Assembly (NCBI GenBank): GCA_040881505.1
Contig: JBBEDC010000044.1
Coordinates: 1 to 16,865 of the forward strand
DNA: 16,865 nt
Direction: 5' to 3'
DNA from: JBBEDC01 sp040881505
GTDB lineage: Bacteria > Patescibacteriota > Andersenbacteria > UBA10190
Translations under genes and position numbers: made by a program
Shown here: piece after piece, positions 1 to 6,457 of the stretch
Layout: the number at the start of each line of letters is the position of its first letter
Position numbering within the stretch: position 1 is the stretch's first letter
Notes under the pieces: model-generated
The model's database searches: none
What the model was told of the DNA's origin: nothing
What the model saw: the letters and a program-made list of their open reading frames with translations, nothing else

Positions 1-64
1 ATACTGCTCTCTTTTGTTATATCTAAGAGCTATGGGAGGTTTCTGGGTTCACGGATACGTAGTA

Positions 65-93
65 TTGACATATATATGTTATTATGATATTAT
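65..93 (+). promoter_or_regulatory. Sigma70-type promoter for the gene at 151
   Basis: TTGACA at 65-70 and TATTAT at 88-93 are separated by exactly 17 bp, with an AT-rich spacer. Transcription would start near 100 and give a leader of about 50 nt before the ATG at 151. The leader contains the SD sequence AAAGGGAG (137-144), six bases before the start codon. Confidence 0.75.
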
Positions 94-150
94 ATTTTTA
101 GTACCCTCAAATACATGTCTCTGAGGGCAATACCACAAAGGGAGCTCCCG

Positions 151-480
151 ATGACCAGAAGATGGGTGGGTGGCTACACCCGAATCGGTGTGAACATCAA
201 GATCGTTGGAGTTGTCGTGGTCCTTGCGCTGGTCGTGGCCATCAACACCTTGCCGGGATACGCCGTCAAGGAGGAGGTCGCGGTTCATGCGCTCGAGACC
301 AACGGGTTCACCAACGTGGTGATCAAGGAGCGTGCCGTAGCCTTTGTCAGCCTCCGAGGTGGATCGAAACAAGACGCTGCTCGATTCACTGCCGAAGCAA
401 ATAACCCGCGAGGAGACCGCGTTACGGTCTACGTCTTCTCGGGGTGGCTCTTCAAGGGAGCAACGATTCGCTCCCTCTAA
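151..480 (+). CDS. Small membrane-anchored protein of unknown function
   Basis: 109 aa, not recognised. I chose ATG 151 over ATG 115 because AAAGGGAG at 137-144 sits at ideal spacing from 151. The N-terminus is basic (MTRRWVGGYTR) and is followed by one hydrophobic segment at about residues 15-32, rich in V, I and L, so a single-pass inner-membrane protein with a C-terminal soluble part outside or at the membrane is likely. The soluble part (about 37-109) looks like a small alpha/beta domain with alternating hydrophobic strands (VVIKERAVAFVSL and VTVYVFSG). Codons favour G/C endings (GTC, GAG, CTC, ACC), unlike the neighbouring rmuC, lexA or glycosyltransferase genes. It has its own promoter and terminator, so it is a one-gene transcription unit. 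Function cannot be assigned from sequence. Confidence 0.7.
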   Translation: MTRRWVGGYTRIGVNIKIVGVVVVLALVVAINTLPGYAVKEEVAVHALETNGFTNVVIKERAVAFVSLRGGSKQDAARFTAEANNPRGDRVTVYVFSGWLFKGATIRSL

Positions 481-510
481 AAGAAGGCACCGATACGGCC
501 AAAACACACT

Positions 511-545
511 CCCCGAATGACGTTGTCAGTCGGGGATCTTTTATT
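511..545 (+). terminator. Rho-independent terminator after the gene at 151
   Basis: CCCCGA (511-516) pairs with TCGGGG (530-535), and an inner TGAC/GTCA helix (518-521 with 525-528) closes a GTT loop. The hairpin is followed by ATCTTTTATTT. It begins 30 nt after the stop codon. Confidence 0.85.
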
Positions 546-559
546 TGTGTACGCGATTG

Positions 560-648
560 GTAGGGAAATCCTAGCTGCAGCACTGGTCGTTAGTCGTTGC
601 CTGGACTACTCTCGAAATAGGTTCGAGCTGCGTTTAGGATGTCCCTAC
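560..648. ncRNA. Candidate structured RNA with a three-way junction
   Basis: No protein gene is visible here. The two ends pair perfectly over 7 bp (GTAGGGA 560-566 with TCCCTAC 642-648). After a 1x1 mismatch a further 6 bp pair (ATCCTA 568-573 with TAGGAT 635-640), and then, after a 3x3 loop, 4 bp (GCAG 577-580 with CTGC 628-631). Two hairpins lie inside: TAGTC/GACTA (591-595 with 604-608) and CTCGAA/TTCGAG (611-616 with 622-627). The strand is undecided because the fold is symmetric. A minus-strand transcript would be co-transcribed behind the tRNA. It is not a tRNA, because no D-arm or T-arm is in the right place, and I do not recognise an SRP, 6S or known riboswitch consensus. Fold read by eye only. 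Confidence 0.4.
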
Positions 649-663
649 AAACTTCTCCATTTG

Positions 664-735
664 TAGCCCCACGGAGAATCGAACTCCGATTTTAGCGTTG
701 AGAACGCTACGTCCTAGCCGTTAGACGATGAGGCC
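664..735 (-). tRNA. tRNA-Glu (anticodon CUC)
   Basis: The minus strand folds as a cloverleaf. The acceptor is GGCCTCA (735-729) paired with TGGGGCT (671-665), with G-U pairs at two positions and discriminator A at 664. The D-arm contains GTC...GAC. The anticodon stem is TAGCG/CGCTA around the loop TTCTCAA, with anticodon CTC at 702-700, which reads GAG (glutamate). The T-arm is CGGAG-TTCGATT-CTCCG. Length is 72 nt. The 3' CCA is not encoded (ACAA follows), so CCA must be added by the nucleotidyltransferase. Confidence 0.95.
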
Positions 736-762
736 ATATATCCCACAAGTGGGAACGTACTG

Positions 763-791
763 ACAATATATATTTTCCTTGGAACGTGCAA
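763..791 (-). promoter_or_regulatory. Probable promoter of the tRNA-Glu gene
   Basis: On the minus strand TTGCAC (791-786) and TATTGT (768-763) are 17 bp apart. The start point would be near 756, about 20 nt before the mature tRNA 5' end at 735. A perfect 5-bp hairpin, CCCAC-AA-GTGGG (742-753), lies in this short leader. Confidence 0.5.
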
Positions 792-809
792 GAAGAAATT
801 GACGAATTG

Positions 810-861
810 TATTATCCGAGGTAAGGAGTAGGAGGTGATTGTATGTCCTTTCTAGTGGAGG
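810..861 (+). promoter_or_regulatory. -10 box and two stacked SD sequences before the gene at 869
   Basis: TATTAT at 810-815 is a plausible -10 element; no good -35 is seen. AGGAGGTGA at 830-838 is a near-perfect SD, placed four bases before an ATG at 843 that opens a 23-codon frame ending at 914. A second SD, GGAGG at 857-861, lies seven bases before ATG 869, the start of the long frame. The first SD therefore does not serve the long frame directly. Confidence 0.5.
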
Positions 862-868
862 CCTTAAA

Positions 869-1219
869 ATGTCGGAGGACAGCAGAAGCCTTGAACAGTT
901 CTGGGAGGATGTAAGGCACGAGCGATGGGCAGAGGTCGGTGAGTGGGAAGCGGGAGGAGAAGAGAAGTCGACCATAGACGACTTCATCGCTCTCGGTATC
1001 GACCCTCGAAAACCGGCAGAAGGAAAGCCGGGAGATGTGTTTAAGGTGCTCGTGCTGGCGGCTCGCTATGTAGCTGGACTGGAGCTGTGGCGAGCTGACG
1101 ACGCTACCTTTGAGGCTCCCGAAGAAACCCTTCTCTTCACGGAAGAGATGCCTGCAGATGAACTGCTCACAGAGGACTATGATATGATCGTAGACCAACT
1201 GTCGGTTCGATCGGCATAG
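869..1219 (+). CDS. Small acidic protein of unknown function
   Basis: 116 aa, not recognised. The start at ATG 869 is set by GGAGG at 857-861. A TTG at 839 in the same frame is rejected because the SD would touch it with no spacer. The protein is soluble and strongly acidic (many D and E, for example in residues 28-38 and 82-108), with tryptophans at 12, 20, 26 and 74. It is probably helical and has no signal peptide or membrane segment. Codons favour G/C endings, as in the genes at 151 and 6065. It is a single-gene unit whose terminator overlaps its stop codon. It faces the end of the glycosyltransferase gene on the other strand. Function cannot be assigned. Confidence 0.7.
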   Translation: MSEDSRSLEQFWEDVRHERWAEVGEWEAGGEEKSTIDDFIALGIDPRKPAEGKPGDVFKVLVLAARYVAGLELWRADDATFEAPEETLLFTEEMPADELLTEDYDMIVDQLSVRSA

Positions 1220-1245
1220 CTGGCGACCTGTTCGTCAGCTTTTTC
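1218..1245 (+). terminator. Rho-independent terminator after the gene at 869
   Basis: AGCTGGCGA (1218-1226) pairs with TCGTCAGCT (1232-1240) over 9 bp with one G-U pair, around a CCTGT loop, followed by TTTTC. It starts within the TAG stop codon and ends at the stop codon of the converging minus-strand gene. Confidence 0.85.
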
Positions 1246-2230
1246 ATTTTACCTTCTCTTTCGGGAAAATAATTCGTAGTAGATGCAGTGTATTTTTGGC
1301 TGAAAGTGAAGCTACGAGTGTATTTATTACAACCAAAAATACTCCAGCTGCAATAAAAGCACCCGCGCTTGTACGGCGCGTGGTAGTAATAAGGGCGTGA
1401 ATAGCGGGAGTGGCGGAGTCGGATGCCAACTGCTCTACAAACAATAACTGCACGAATCGGGTGGGACCAGTGTATGATGCGAACAAAAGCACTCCTCCCA
1501 ATACCAGCCCTCCAAAACTACCCAAAAACGTCATCAGCGCCAGCCGTCCGCTGCGGATTGTGGGCGGAACGTCCCTAAGCTGCAGTTGTATTTGAGCTGA
1601 TGCGACTTCGGCGAACATGCGTATGCGTCCCTTTAGTCCATCCCATACCCCATACTTTTTCTCTTTGATAGTTTGAGACAGTCCCGAAAATACAGCATAT
1701 GAAAATCCGTGTCCGTGATATTTTGCATAAAAATTTAACGCTGCCTCTATTTTAAACCGCGATTTGTAAAACGCAGGAACGCGCTCCCACAAATCTCGTC
1801 GTACCGCACGTTCGCCTCCTAGAAGAGGGATGATATTAAGAATGAAGCGCAGGTAGTAAATCTTCCGGTTACGCATCGCGATCATCATATCGACTTTGTT
1901 TGAAATGACAGGTTCAAGAGTTCGATCGATCATTGTATGCGTGAGACCCACAACATCAGCATCGGAGAAAAATATAATATCAGCTGTACTGCGGCGCACT
2001 GCCTCATCCATCGCCTGCCCCTTCCCGCTATTGTGCTCGTGTGTAATCACAATATCCGTGAATTGCCGAGCTACTGCAGTTGTGTTGTCGGTCGACCCGT
2101 CATCGACAACTATCACCTCATCAAATCCTGGATAGCCAGCGAGAACTTGTAATACATTACCAATCCGCTCTCCCTCGTTGTACGCCGGTACAACCGCCGC
2201 TACTTTTGGAGGAGTTTGTTTTTGATCCAT
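1244..2230 (-). CDS. Family 2 glycosyltransferase with C-terminal membrane helices
   Basis: 328 aa. Transfers a sugar from an activated donor, probably to a lipid carrier or surface glycan at the inner face of the membrane. The GT-A fold of the GT2 family shows VVPAYNEGERI (residues 13-23), DDGSTD (43-48, nucleotide binding) and SDAD (89-92, the metal-binding DxD). Two hydrophobic segments at about 232-252 and 289-310 anchor the C-terminus. This layout resembles polyprenyl-phosphate sugar synthases of the dolichyl-phosphate mannose synthase type, but the acceptor is not predictable. The ATG at 2230 lies inside the end of the DedA gene (31 nt overlap), so the two are probably translated from one mRNA. 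No strong SD is visible. GT2 assignment is firm; substrate unknown. Confidence 0.9.
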   Translation of the reverse strand: MDQKQTPPKVAAVVPAYNEGERIGNVLQVLAGYPGFDEVIVVDDGSTDNTTAVARQFTDIVITHEHNSGKGQAMDEAVRRSTADIIFFSDADVVGLTHTMIDRTLEPVISNKVDMMIAMRNRKIYYLRFILNIIPLLGGERAVRRDLWERVPAFYKSRFKIEAALNFYAKYHGHGFSYAVFSGLSQTIKEKKYGVWDGLKGRIRMFAEVASAQIQLQLRDVPPTIRSGRLALMTFLGSFGGLVLGGVLLFASYTGPTRFVQLLFVEQLASDSATPAIHALITTTRRTSAGAFIAAGVFLVVINTLVASLSAKNTLHLLRIIFPKEKVK

Positions 2231-2781
2231 ACGGTAATCCCTCGGGAAATGAGAATAGCGATGATGATAACAACGAGAGCGGCCTGCAGTGCATCAAAAT
2301 CAGCTGCTAGATTCGCAATCCCTTTAGCCGCCAACGCCCCTATACCCAATACTACCACCAGCCAGATAGCAGTACCGATAGCGTCATAGAATATAAACGT
2401 ATACAGCGGTACCTTGCGCCATGACATATACAATATCGTGAGCACCCGCGTGCCGTAGAGAAACTTTACAAATAACAAAGCGATAAATGGCTTGGTGCCG
2501 GTAAGCTGTTCAAGGCGTGCAACTACGGCAGCATGTTTTTCTTTGTACCTCTCAACCCACGAGGCGTTGAGCGCTCCTCGTCCGACCAGTAGCCACACAG
2601 TGTCAGCTAAAATAGTCCCGGCCAGAGCGACTGCAAAGACCAGTGGGATCGACCAGTTTAACTGAACCATGATATATCCGATTGTAATGAGTACTGTTTC
2701 CCCAAACAAAAAAGAGCCGACAAATACAGCAGGGATATGGTAGGCAGTAAGAAGCTCGATAATGAGTTGCGCGTCAGCCAT
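2200..2781 (-). CDS. DedA/SNARE-associated family membrane protein
   Basis: 193 aa from ATG 2781. A longer frame to 2865 starts with a hydrophilic, cysteine-rich stretch unlike this family and is rejected. DedA proteins are polytopic membrane proteins; members are implicated in polyprenyl-phosphate or lipid recycling and proton-dependent transport. Visible features are an N-terminal membrane segment with an embedded acidic residue (FLFGETVLITIGYIM, E28), a second hydrophobic block ending in D60, the basic motif FVKFLYGTRVL (104-114, R112) matching the family's conserved arginine region, and C-terminal hydrophobic segments at about 129-153 and 165-182. Length is usual for DedA. It lies upstream of, and overlaps, a glycosyltransferase gene, which fits a joint role in lipid-linked sugar handling (inference). 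The superoxide dismutase gene diverges from it. Confidence 0.85.
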   Translation of the reverse strand: MADAQLIIELLTAYHIPAVFVGSFLFGETVLITIGYIMVQLNWSIPLVFAVALAGTILADTVWLLVGRGALNASWVERYKEKHAAVVARLEQLTGTKPFIALLFVKFLYGTRVLTILYMSWRKVPLYTFIFYDAIGTAIWLVVVLGIGALAAKGIANLAADFDALQAALVVIIIAILISRGITVWIKNKLLQK

Positions 2782-2889
2782 AAAATGTAGTGTGCGGGTG
2801 CGACACGTTACTTGGCAATACCCATCAATACATTCTCTTGTAGGCTTCAGGCAGCGGCCGTACACTTTAGGATGTTACTTACCTCTAAA

Positions 2890-2895
2890 TATACT
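2890..2895 (+). promoter_or_regulatory. -10 box of the superoxide dismutase gene; leaderless start likely
   Basis: TATACT at 2890-2895 is followed by exactly seven bases and then ATG 2903. Normal start-site spacing would put the mRNA 5' end at or within a base of the ATG. No SD sequence precedes the ATG and no good -35 is seen. Confidence 0.5.
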
Positions 2896-2902
2896 TTATC
2901 CT

Positions 2903-3511
2903 ATGCCATTTGAACTACCAGCCCTGCCATACAGCTACGATGCACTGGAGCCGCACATTGATGCGCGCACTATGGAAATCCACCATACCAAGCATCACCA
3001 GGCATATACTGACAAGCTCAATGCAGCCCTGGAAGGACATGACGATCTAGCAAGTAGATCAGCTGAGGAGATTATTGTTGACCTGTATTCCGTTCCCGAA
3101 GATATTCGCACAGCGGTGAGGAATAACGGCGGGGGGTATGTAAATCACAAACTCTTCTGGGAGATTATGAGCCCCGATGGAGGCGGAGAGCCGAAAGGGG
3201 ACCTAGCTGACGATATTACCAGCACGTTCGGCAGCTTTGAAGAATTTAAAACGCAGCTGTCAGATGCTGCCGCCGGACAGTTCGGCAGCGGTTGGGGCTG
3301 GCTCGTAGTCGACAACGGATCTTTAGCAGTTGTCTCAACGCCTAACCAGGACTCTCCGCTCACTGAAGAGAAAACACCGATCCTGGGTGTAGATGTCTGG
3401 GAACATGCCTATTATTTACTCTATCAAAACAAGCGACCGGATTATCTTCAGGCTTGGTGGAATGTCGTGAATTGGGAAGAGGTTGCGCGCCGATACGCTG
3501 AGGTGAAATAG
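2903..3511 (+). CDS. Superoxide dismutase, Mn type
   Basis: 202 aa. Converts superoxide to oxygen and hydrogen peroxide in the cytoplasm. The four metal ligands are present: H27 (HHTKHH), H82 (NHKLFW), D164 and H168 (DVWEHAYY). The features that separate Mn from Fe enzymes point to Mn: G77 in the NNGGGYVNHKLFW stretch, where Fe enzymes carry glutamine, and Q149 in VVSTPNQDSPL. FGSGWGWL (127-134) and the C-terminal WNVVNWEEVARRY are also typical. ATG 2903 is chosen because family proteins begin with a short FELPALPY-like N-terminus; the upstream in-frame extension to 2762 is unrelated. It stands alone, with minus-strand genes on both sides, and has a leaderless-type promoter. No signal peptide. 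Metal choice is inferred from motifs only. Confidence 0.97.
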   Translation: MPFELPALPYSYDALEPHIDARTMEIHHTKHHQAYTDKLNAALEGHDDLASRSAEEIIVDLYSVPEDIRTAVRNNGGGYVNHKLFWEIMSPDGGGEPKGDLADDITSTFGSFEEFKTQLSDAAAGQFGSGWGWLVVDNGSLAVVSTPNQDSPLTEEKTPILGVDVWEHAYYLLYQNKRPDYLQAWWNVVNWEEVARRYAEVK

Positions 3512-3513
3512 CG

Positions 3514-4458
3514 CTACGAGCTAGCGGGGGCAACGATAAATGTTACGAAGATAAATAGAGTAAACACAAGTAGAAGCACCAGCCCTTCGCTGATTGATAT
3601 TTTACGCCTCGTTGCTGCAAAGTATCCGAGAAATACTAAGGCGATAATAACGAAGATGACGGTGGTCAGTAGAGATGCATTGATCGGAACGTGAATGGGT
3701 TGGATAACGCTGGCTATACCTATCACCAAGGCGGAATCTGTGACGTTGCTGCCCAGGATAGTTCCCAAGGCCATAGTCGGTTTTTTCAGCAGTGCGGATT
3801 GAATTGTTGTCGCAAACTCCGGCAGTGATGTTCCCAGGGCTAAGAGAAATACGCCGATCAAAAACGCTGGCAGTCCGGCTAGTCGAGCTAGGTCAACCGA
3901 GGCGGTTACCGTCATGTGGGCTGTAAACACGATGACGGCGATCATAACACCAGCTAGTAGCATCGATCCCACACCGCGCATAATGTGGCGGGGAGTACGG
4001 GCTTTTAGAGTTCGTTGTTCGCGGAATAACAGATACATATACATACAGAACGCCGCAATAAGGATGCCGCCTTCTAGGCGCGAGATAACGCCGTTTGTTA
4101 AAAATAACAAAGGCATGCATGTGGTAATACCGCCGAAGACCAGATCGCGCTTCAGCTTTAGTCCTTGTGTAGAAATACCAAGTGATACCACTGCGGCCGT
4201 ACCAATGATCAGCGTCATATTTATGACGTTTGAGCCTAAGGCCGTGGCCAACACCAGCTCTCCGGCGTGATTTGCAGCAGATATGACCGACAGCGAAAGT
4301 TCGGGGATGGATGTTGCTACAGCTAAAATAATAAACGCGACCGTGAACTCCGATATCCCCAGCGCAACCGCCACGTTATTAAGCAGCCGAATCGTATATC
4401 GACTGCTGACAACCAGAACAGCTAATGATCCGATCAGGGTAAGGAGCAGCCCAATCAT
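3514..4458 (-). CDS. Sodium/calcium exchanger-like cation antiporter (CaCA family)
   Basis: 314 aa, typical of bacterial NCX-like proteins with ten membrane segments. Exchanges Ca2+ (or another cation) for Na+ or H+ across the inner membrane. Both alpha repeats are intact: repeat 1 has ATSIPELSLS (48-57) and ALGSNVIN (73-80); repeat 2 has GTSLPEFATT (209-218) and ILGSNVTDS (234-242). The ion-binding acidic residues expected from the Methanocaldococcus NCX structure are present as E53, E214 and D241. A hydrophilic loop at about 146-162 separates the two halves. It is the last gene of the minus-strand run that begins with riboflavin synthase, starting three bases after the preceding stop codon. 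Family is firm; ion specificity is inferred. Confidence 0.92.
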   Translation of the reverse strand: MIGLLLTLIGSLAVLVVSSRYTIRLLNNVAVALGISEFTVAFIILAVATSIPELSLSVISAANHAGELVLATALGSNVINMTLIIGTAAVVSLGISTQGLKLKRDLVFGGITTCMPLLFLTNGVISRLEGGILIAAFCMYMYLLFREQRTLKARTPRHIMRGVGSMLLAGVMIAVIVFTAHMTVTASVDLARLAGLPAFLIGVFLLALGTSLPEFATTIQSALLKKPTMALGTILGSNVTDSALVIGIASVIQPIHVPINASLLTTVIFVIIALVFLGYFAATRRKISISEGLVLLLVFTLFIFVTFIVAPASS

Positions 4459-4461
4459 GGG

Positions 4462-4914
4462 TTAGTATTTCCAGATAACAATGAAAGCTAGTACGCCTAC
4501 AGCCAGGGGAGCAAACAGGCTTACAAGATACCAGTCCCAGTACTTGGCTCGTTTTTCATTCCAGTGAAACATAGTATGGAATCGATAAAGAGGGTAGAAC
4601 GCGTTGTATCGCTCAAGTGGAATCATAAGATCAGGCATTTGAGCTGCAACTGCCCCCAGAAGAATGTACGCTCCCTCATTTCGGAGTAAAAAAAGAGCCA
4701 CCAAGAGAGTGAGTACCAGTACAGTATCAATCGCCAGGCTCATTTTTTGGTTCCAGGTATAGGGTCCGGTTTTGCTGGCAAATGTTTCCGCATCTAGATG
4801 GGGAATGAGGTCGAGGACGTAATGGGAAAAGAATGCCGTCACTACCATTGTCGGTGTGTGCGGAATGAGCACTGCTAATGCTGCCCCCACAAGCAGATGA
4901 ACTGTGCCTGGCAT
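4462..4914 (-). CDS. Small integral membrane protein, YdjM/DUF457-like
   Basis: 150 aa with about four hydrophobic segments (roughly 2-20, 22-36, 58-78 and 126-148). The N-terminus carries a histidine/aspartate pattern (HLLVGAALAVLIPH, then FFSHYVLDLIPHLD at about 29-42) that resembles the membrane-bound metal-dependent hydrolase family YdjM/DUF457. PDLMIPLERYNAF and RFHTMFHWN in the middle add more D and H at membrane edges. No enzymatic role is shown; the family call rests on the H...HxxLDxxPH pattern alone. It sits between riboflavin kinase (11 nt upstream) and the cation exchanger (3 nt downstream), so it is co-transcribed with them. Confidence 0.6.
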   Translation of the reverse strand: MPGTVHLLVGAALAVLIPHTPTMVVTAFFSHYVLDLIPHLDAETFASKTGPYTWNQKMSLAIDTVLVLTLLVALFLLRNEGAYILLGAVAAQMPDLMIPLERYNAFYPLYRFHTMFHWNEKRAKYWDWYLVSLFAPLAVGVLAFIVIWKY

Positions 4915-4925
4915 CTATTCGTACG

Positions 4926-5378
4926 TTAAGGGTTAGATAGGATTTTGCGCGCCTCGTCGCAGTCTCGTTGAATTGCCCTCTGAAGCTCTTCTATTGTATC
5001 AAACTTTTTAACTCCGCGGATTGATTGTACTGTGGCGAACTCAATTGTTTGGTCATAAAGGTCTTTGTTGAAATCAAGGATATGAATCTCGACTGTAATT
5101 TCCATATCATCAAACGTCGGCCGCGGCCCAACGTGCATCACTGCTGGCATAATATCTCCAAGTAGATCAAGCCGAACCCAACAGGCATAGATACCTTCCC
5201 GGGGGCGAACATAGTCATCTTTAAATGAAAGATTTGCGGTTGGAAATCCAATTTCTTTTCCTCGGGCACTGCCGCGTGTCACGGTTCCTTCAACCCAAGA
5301 TAACTTGGCAGGATCAAGCGGACCGGGCTTTTTTCCGTTAGGCTCCCGAGTGCCGAGTGTGCGACTGGTTGAGTACAT
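4926..5378 (-). CDS. Stand-alone riboflavin kinase domain
   Basis: 150 aa. Phosphorylates riboflavin to FMN. It matches only the C-terminal kinase half of bifunctional RibF: a glycine-rich nucleotide loop with GFPTANL (44-50), EGIYACWV (61-68), HVGPRPTF (82-89), VEIHILDF (96-103, with the catalytic glutamate E97) and a C-terminal helix around LQRAIQRDCDEARKIL. The FAD synthetase half is absent; in its place are about 28 residues of unrelated, basic, proline-rich sequence. The start ATG 5378 lies 41 nt inside riboflavin synthase, and AGGA sits five bases before it, suggesting translational coupling. Together with riboflavin synthase it would make FMN from 6,7-dimethyl-8-ribityllumazine. FAD formation must use another enzyme or import. 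Confidence 0.9.
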   Translation of the reverse strand: MYSTSRTLGTREPNGKKPGPLDPAKLSWVEGTVTRGSARGKEIGFPTANLSFKDDYVRPREGIYACWVRLDLLGDIMPAVMHVGPRPTFDDMEITVEIHILDFNKDLYDQTIEFATVQSIRGVKKFDTIEELQRAIQRDCDEARKILSNP

Positions 5379-5940
5379 ATTTTCCTATCATATCTACTTC
5401 TATATTAACACTGTCGCCGATAGCGCGTGTACCAAAGGTGGTGTGCTCAAGCGTGTACGGCATGATCGAGACCGTAAAAGCTCCGTCAGTAATCGCAACT
5501 ACCGTGAGACTGACGCCATCTAAGGCAACGGATCCTTTGTCAATTACGTAGGGGAGTAAAGAAGGAGACGGAGTGAAGGTGAATACTCGATCATCTCCGG
5601 CGGGTTGAATGTCAGATATTGTACATACGCCATCTACGTGTCCTTGTACGAAGTGTCCGTCCAACCGATCTCCAATCGCAAGCGGTCTCTCGAGATTAAC
5701 AGCGCTGCTCACCGTAAGTGCGCCGAGGTTTGTTTTTGCCAACGTTTCTTGCATCAGGCGCATCTGCCAGATTGTTGCAGTAGCCGTTAGAACTGTTAAG
5801 CAAGCACCGTTAACTGCGACGCTATCGCCCTCGTGAAGCTCTTTGCTCAATGGAGTGGCAATGGTAAATACCTTGGCTCCATCTGCCTCATCGCCAACCT
5901 TCTCAATTGTGCCCATGTGGCGAATAATGCCGGTAAACAT
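5338..5940 (-). CDS. ribE: Riboflavin synthase, alpha subunit
   Basis: 200 aa. Dismutates two 6,7-dimethyl-8-ribityllumazine molecules to riboflavin. Two similar lumazine-binding barrels are visible: MFTGII (1-6), NGACLTV (44-50) and GHFVQGHVDG (95-104) in the first; DGVSLTV (141-147) and PYTLEHTTFG (161-170) in the second. The conserved start MFTGI fixes the N-terminus at 5940. It is the first gene of the minus-strand run ribE, riboflavin kinase, YdjM-like protein and exchanger. None of ribA/B, ribD or ribH is in the window, so the source of lumazine is not shown. No FMN-riboswitch-like sequence is recognisable in the roughly 120 nt upstream, and no SD precedes the ATG. The gene is called ribC or ribE depending on species. 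Confidence 0.95.
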   Translation of the reverse strand: MFTGIIRHMGTIEKVGDEADGAKVFTIATPLSKELHEGDSVAVNGACLTVLTATATIWQMRLMQETLAKTNLGALTVSSAVNLERPLAIGDRLDGHFVQGHVDGVCTISDIQPAGDDRVFTFTPSPSLLPYVIDKGSVALDGVSLTVVAITDGAFTVSIMPYTLEHTTFGTRAIGDSVNIEVDMIGKYVLNQSHTRHSGA

Positions 5941-5998
5941 AGGGCCAAGCGTACCGGAGAAGAGAGAAGATGGGAAGCTAATGGACCATTACGCACCA

Positions 5999-6025
5999 TT
6001 GACACATTCTAGAGTATGTGATAAA
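5999..6025 (+). promoter_or_regulatory. Probable promoter for the gene at 6065
   Basis: TTGACA at 5999-6004 is followed by GATAAA at 6020-6025, with an extended -10 TG at 6017-6018. The spacer of 15 bp is short. SD AAGGAG (6051-6056) lies eight bases before ATG 6065. The region diverges from riboflavin synthase. Confidence 0.55.
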
Positions 6026-6064
6026 TATTGCAGGGCAATCAGCTACTCTCAAGGAGATTTTCTC

Positions 6065-6445
6065 ATGCAACCGGATCTGAAGTGGTTGGCGGCAGCTCTT
6101 TGTCTTCAGGAGGGAGTTCTCAAGCAAGAAGGGTCAGTAAATGTCTCGCGGGCGCTGGAAGCCCTGCAGGCTCTTTCTTGGGACTTTGGGGATCGATGCG
6201 TTGCCTTTAGGGACCTCGTTTCTCCTCGTCACTACGAGCCAAGGAAGCTTCTGGTCGACCTTCGCAAGTGCCCAGAACTGTTCGGTGAGCGCAAGAGTCG
6301 GAGCGGCTACCCTATCTTTTTTCTCACCGAGGAAGGTCGCAGGTTGGGACAGAGCGAGCTTGAATTCTGGCCCACCCAGTGCGCGGAGCTGGTAGCCGGA
6401 GCCTTTGCACGGATTGTTCCCGGCGCCGTGCGCAAGAAGAATTGA
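6065..6445 (+). CDS. Small protein of unknown function, possible winged-helix fold
   Basis: 126 aa from ATG 6065, selected by SD AAGGAG at 6051-6056. The longer in-frame extension to 5843 runs antisense through riboflavin synthase and is rejected. Residues about 5-55 are helical; the stretch RKLLVDLRKCPELFG, then a charged turn, YPIFFLTEEGRRLG and a final helix (about 60-100) resembles the recognition helix, wing and last helix of a winged-helix DNA-binding domain. This is a pattern impression, not a family match. The C-terminus is basic (VRKKN). Codons favour G/C endings as in the genes at 151 and 869. It is a single-gene unit with its own promoter and terminator, placed between ribE (divergent) and rmuC. 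Confidence 0.7.
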   Translation: MQPDLKWLAAALCLQEGVLKQEGSVNVSRALEALQALSWDFGDRCVAFRDLVSPRHYEPRKLLVDLRKCPELFGERKSRSGYPIFFLTEEGRRLGQSELEFWPTQCAELVAGAFARIVPGAVRKKN

Positions 6446-6457
6446 GGAAGAATCACC

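Noticed and set aside
115..150. Earlier ATG at 115 for the first gene
   Set aside because: No SD at the right distance, while ATG 151 has AAAGGGAG at six bases.
560..648. A class II tRNA, suggested by a perfect 7-bp end helix followed by A and an internal GGTTCGAG
   Set aside because: The T-loop-like sequence is not placed next to the 3' acceptor strand, there is no D-arm and no anticodon stem with a seven-base loop.
5843..6064. N-terminal extension of the gene at 6065
   Set aside because: It runs antisense through the start of riboflavin synthase and upstream of the likely promoter.
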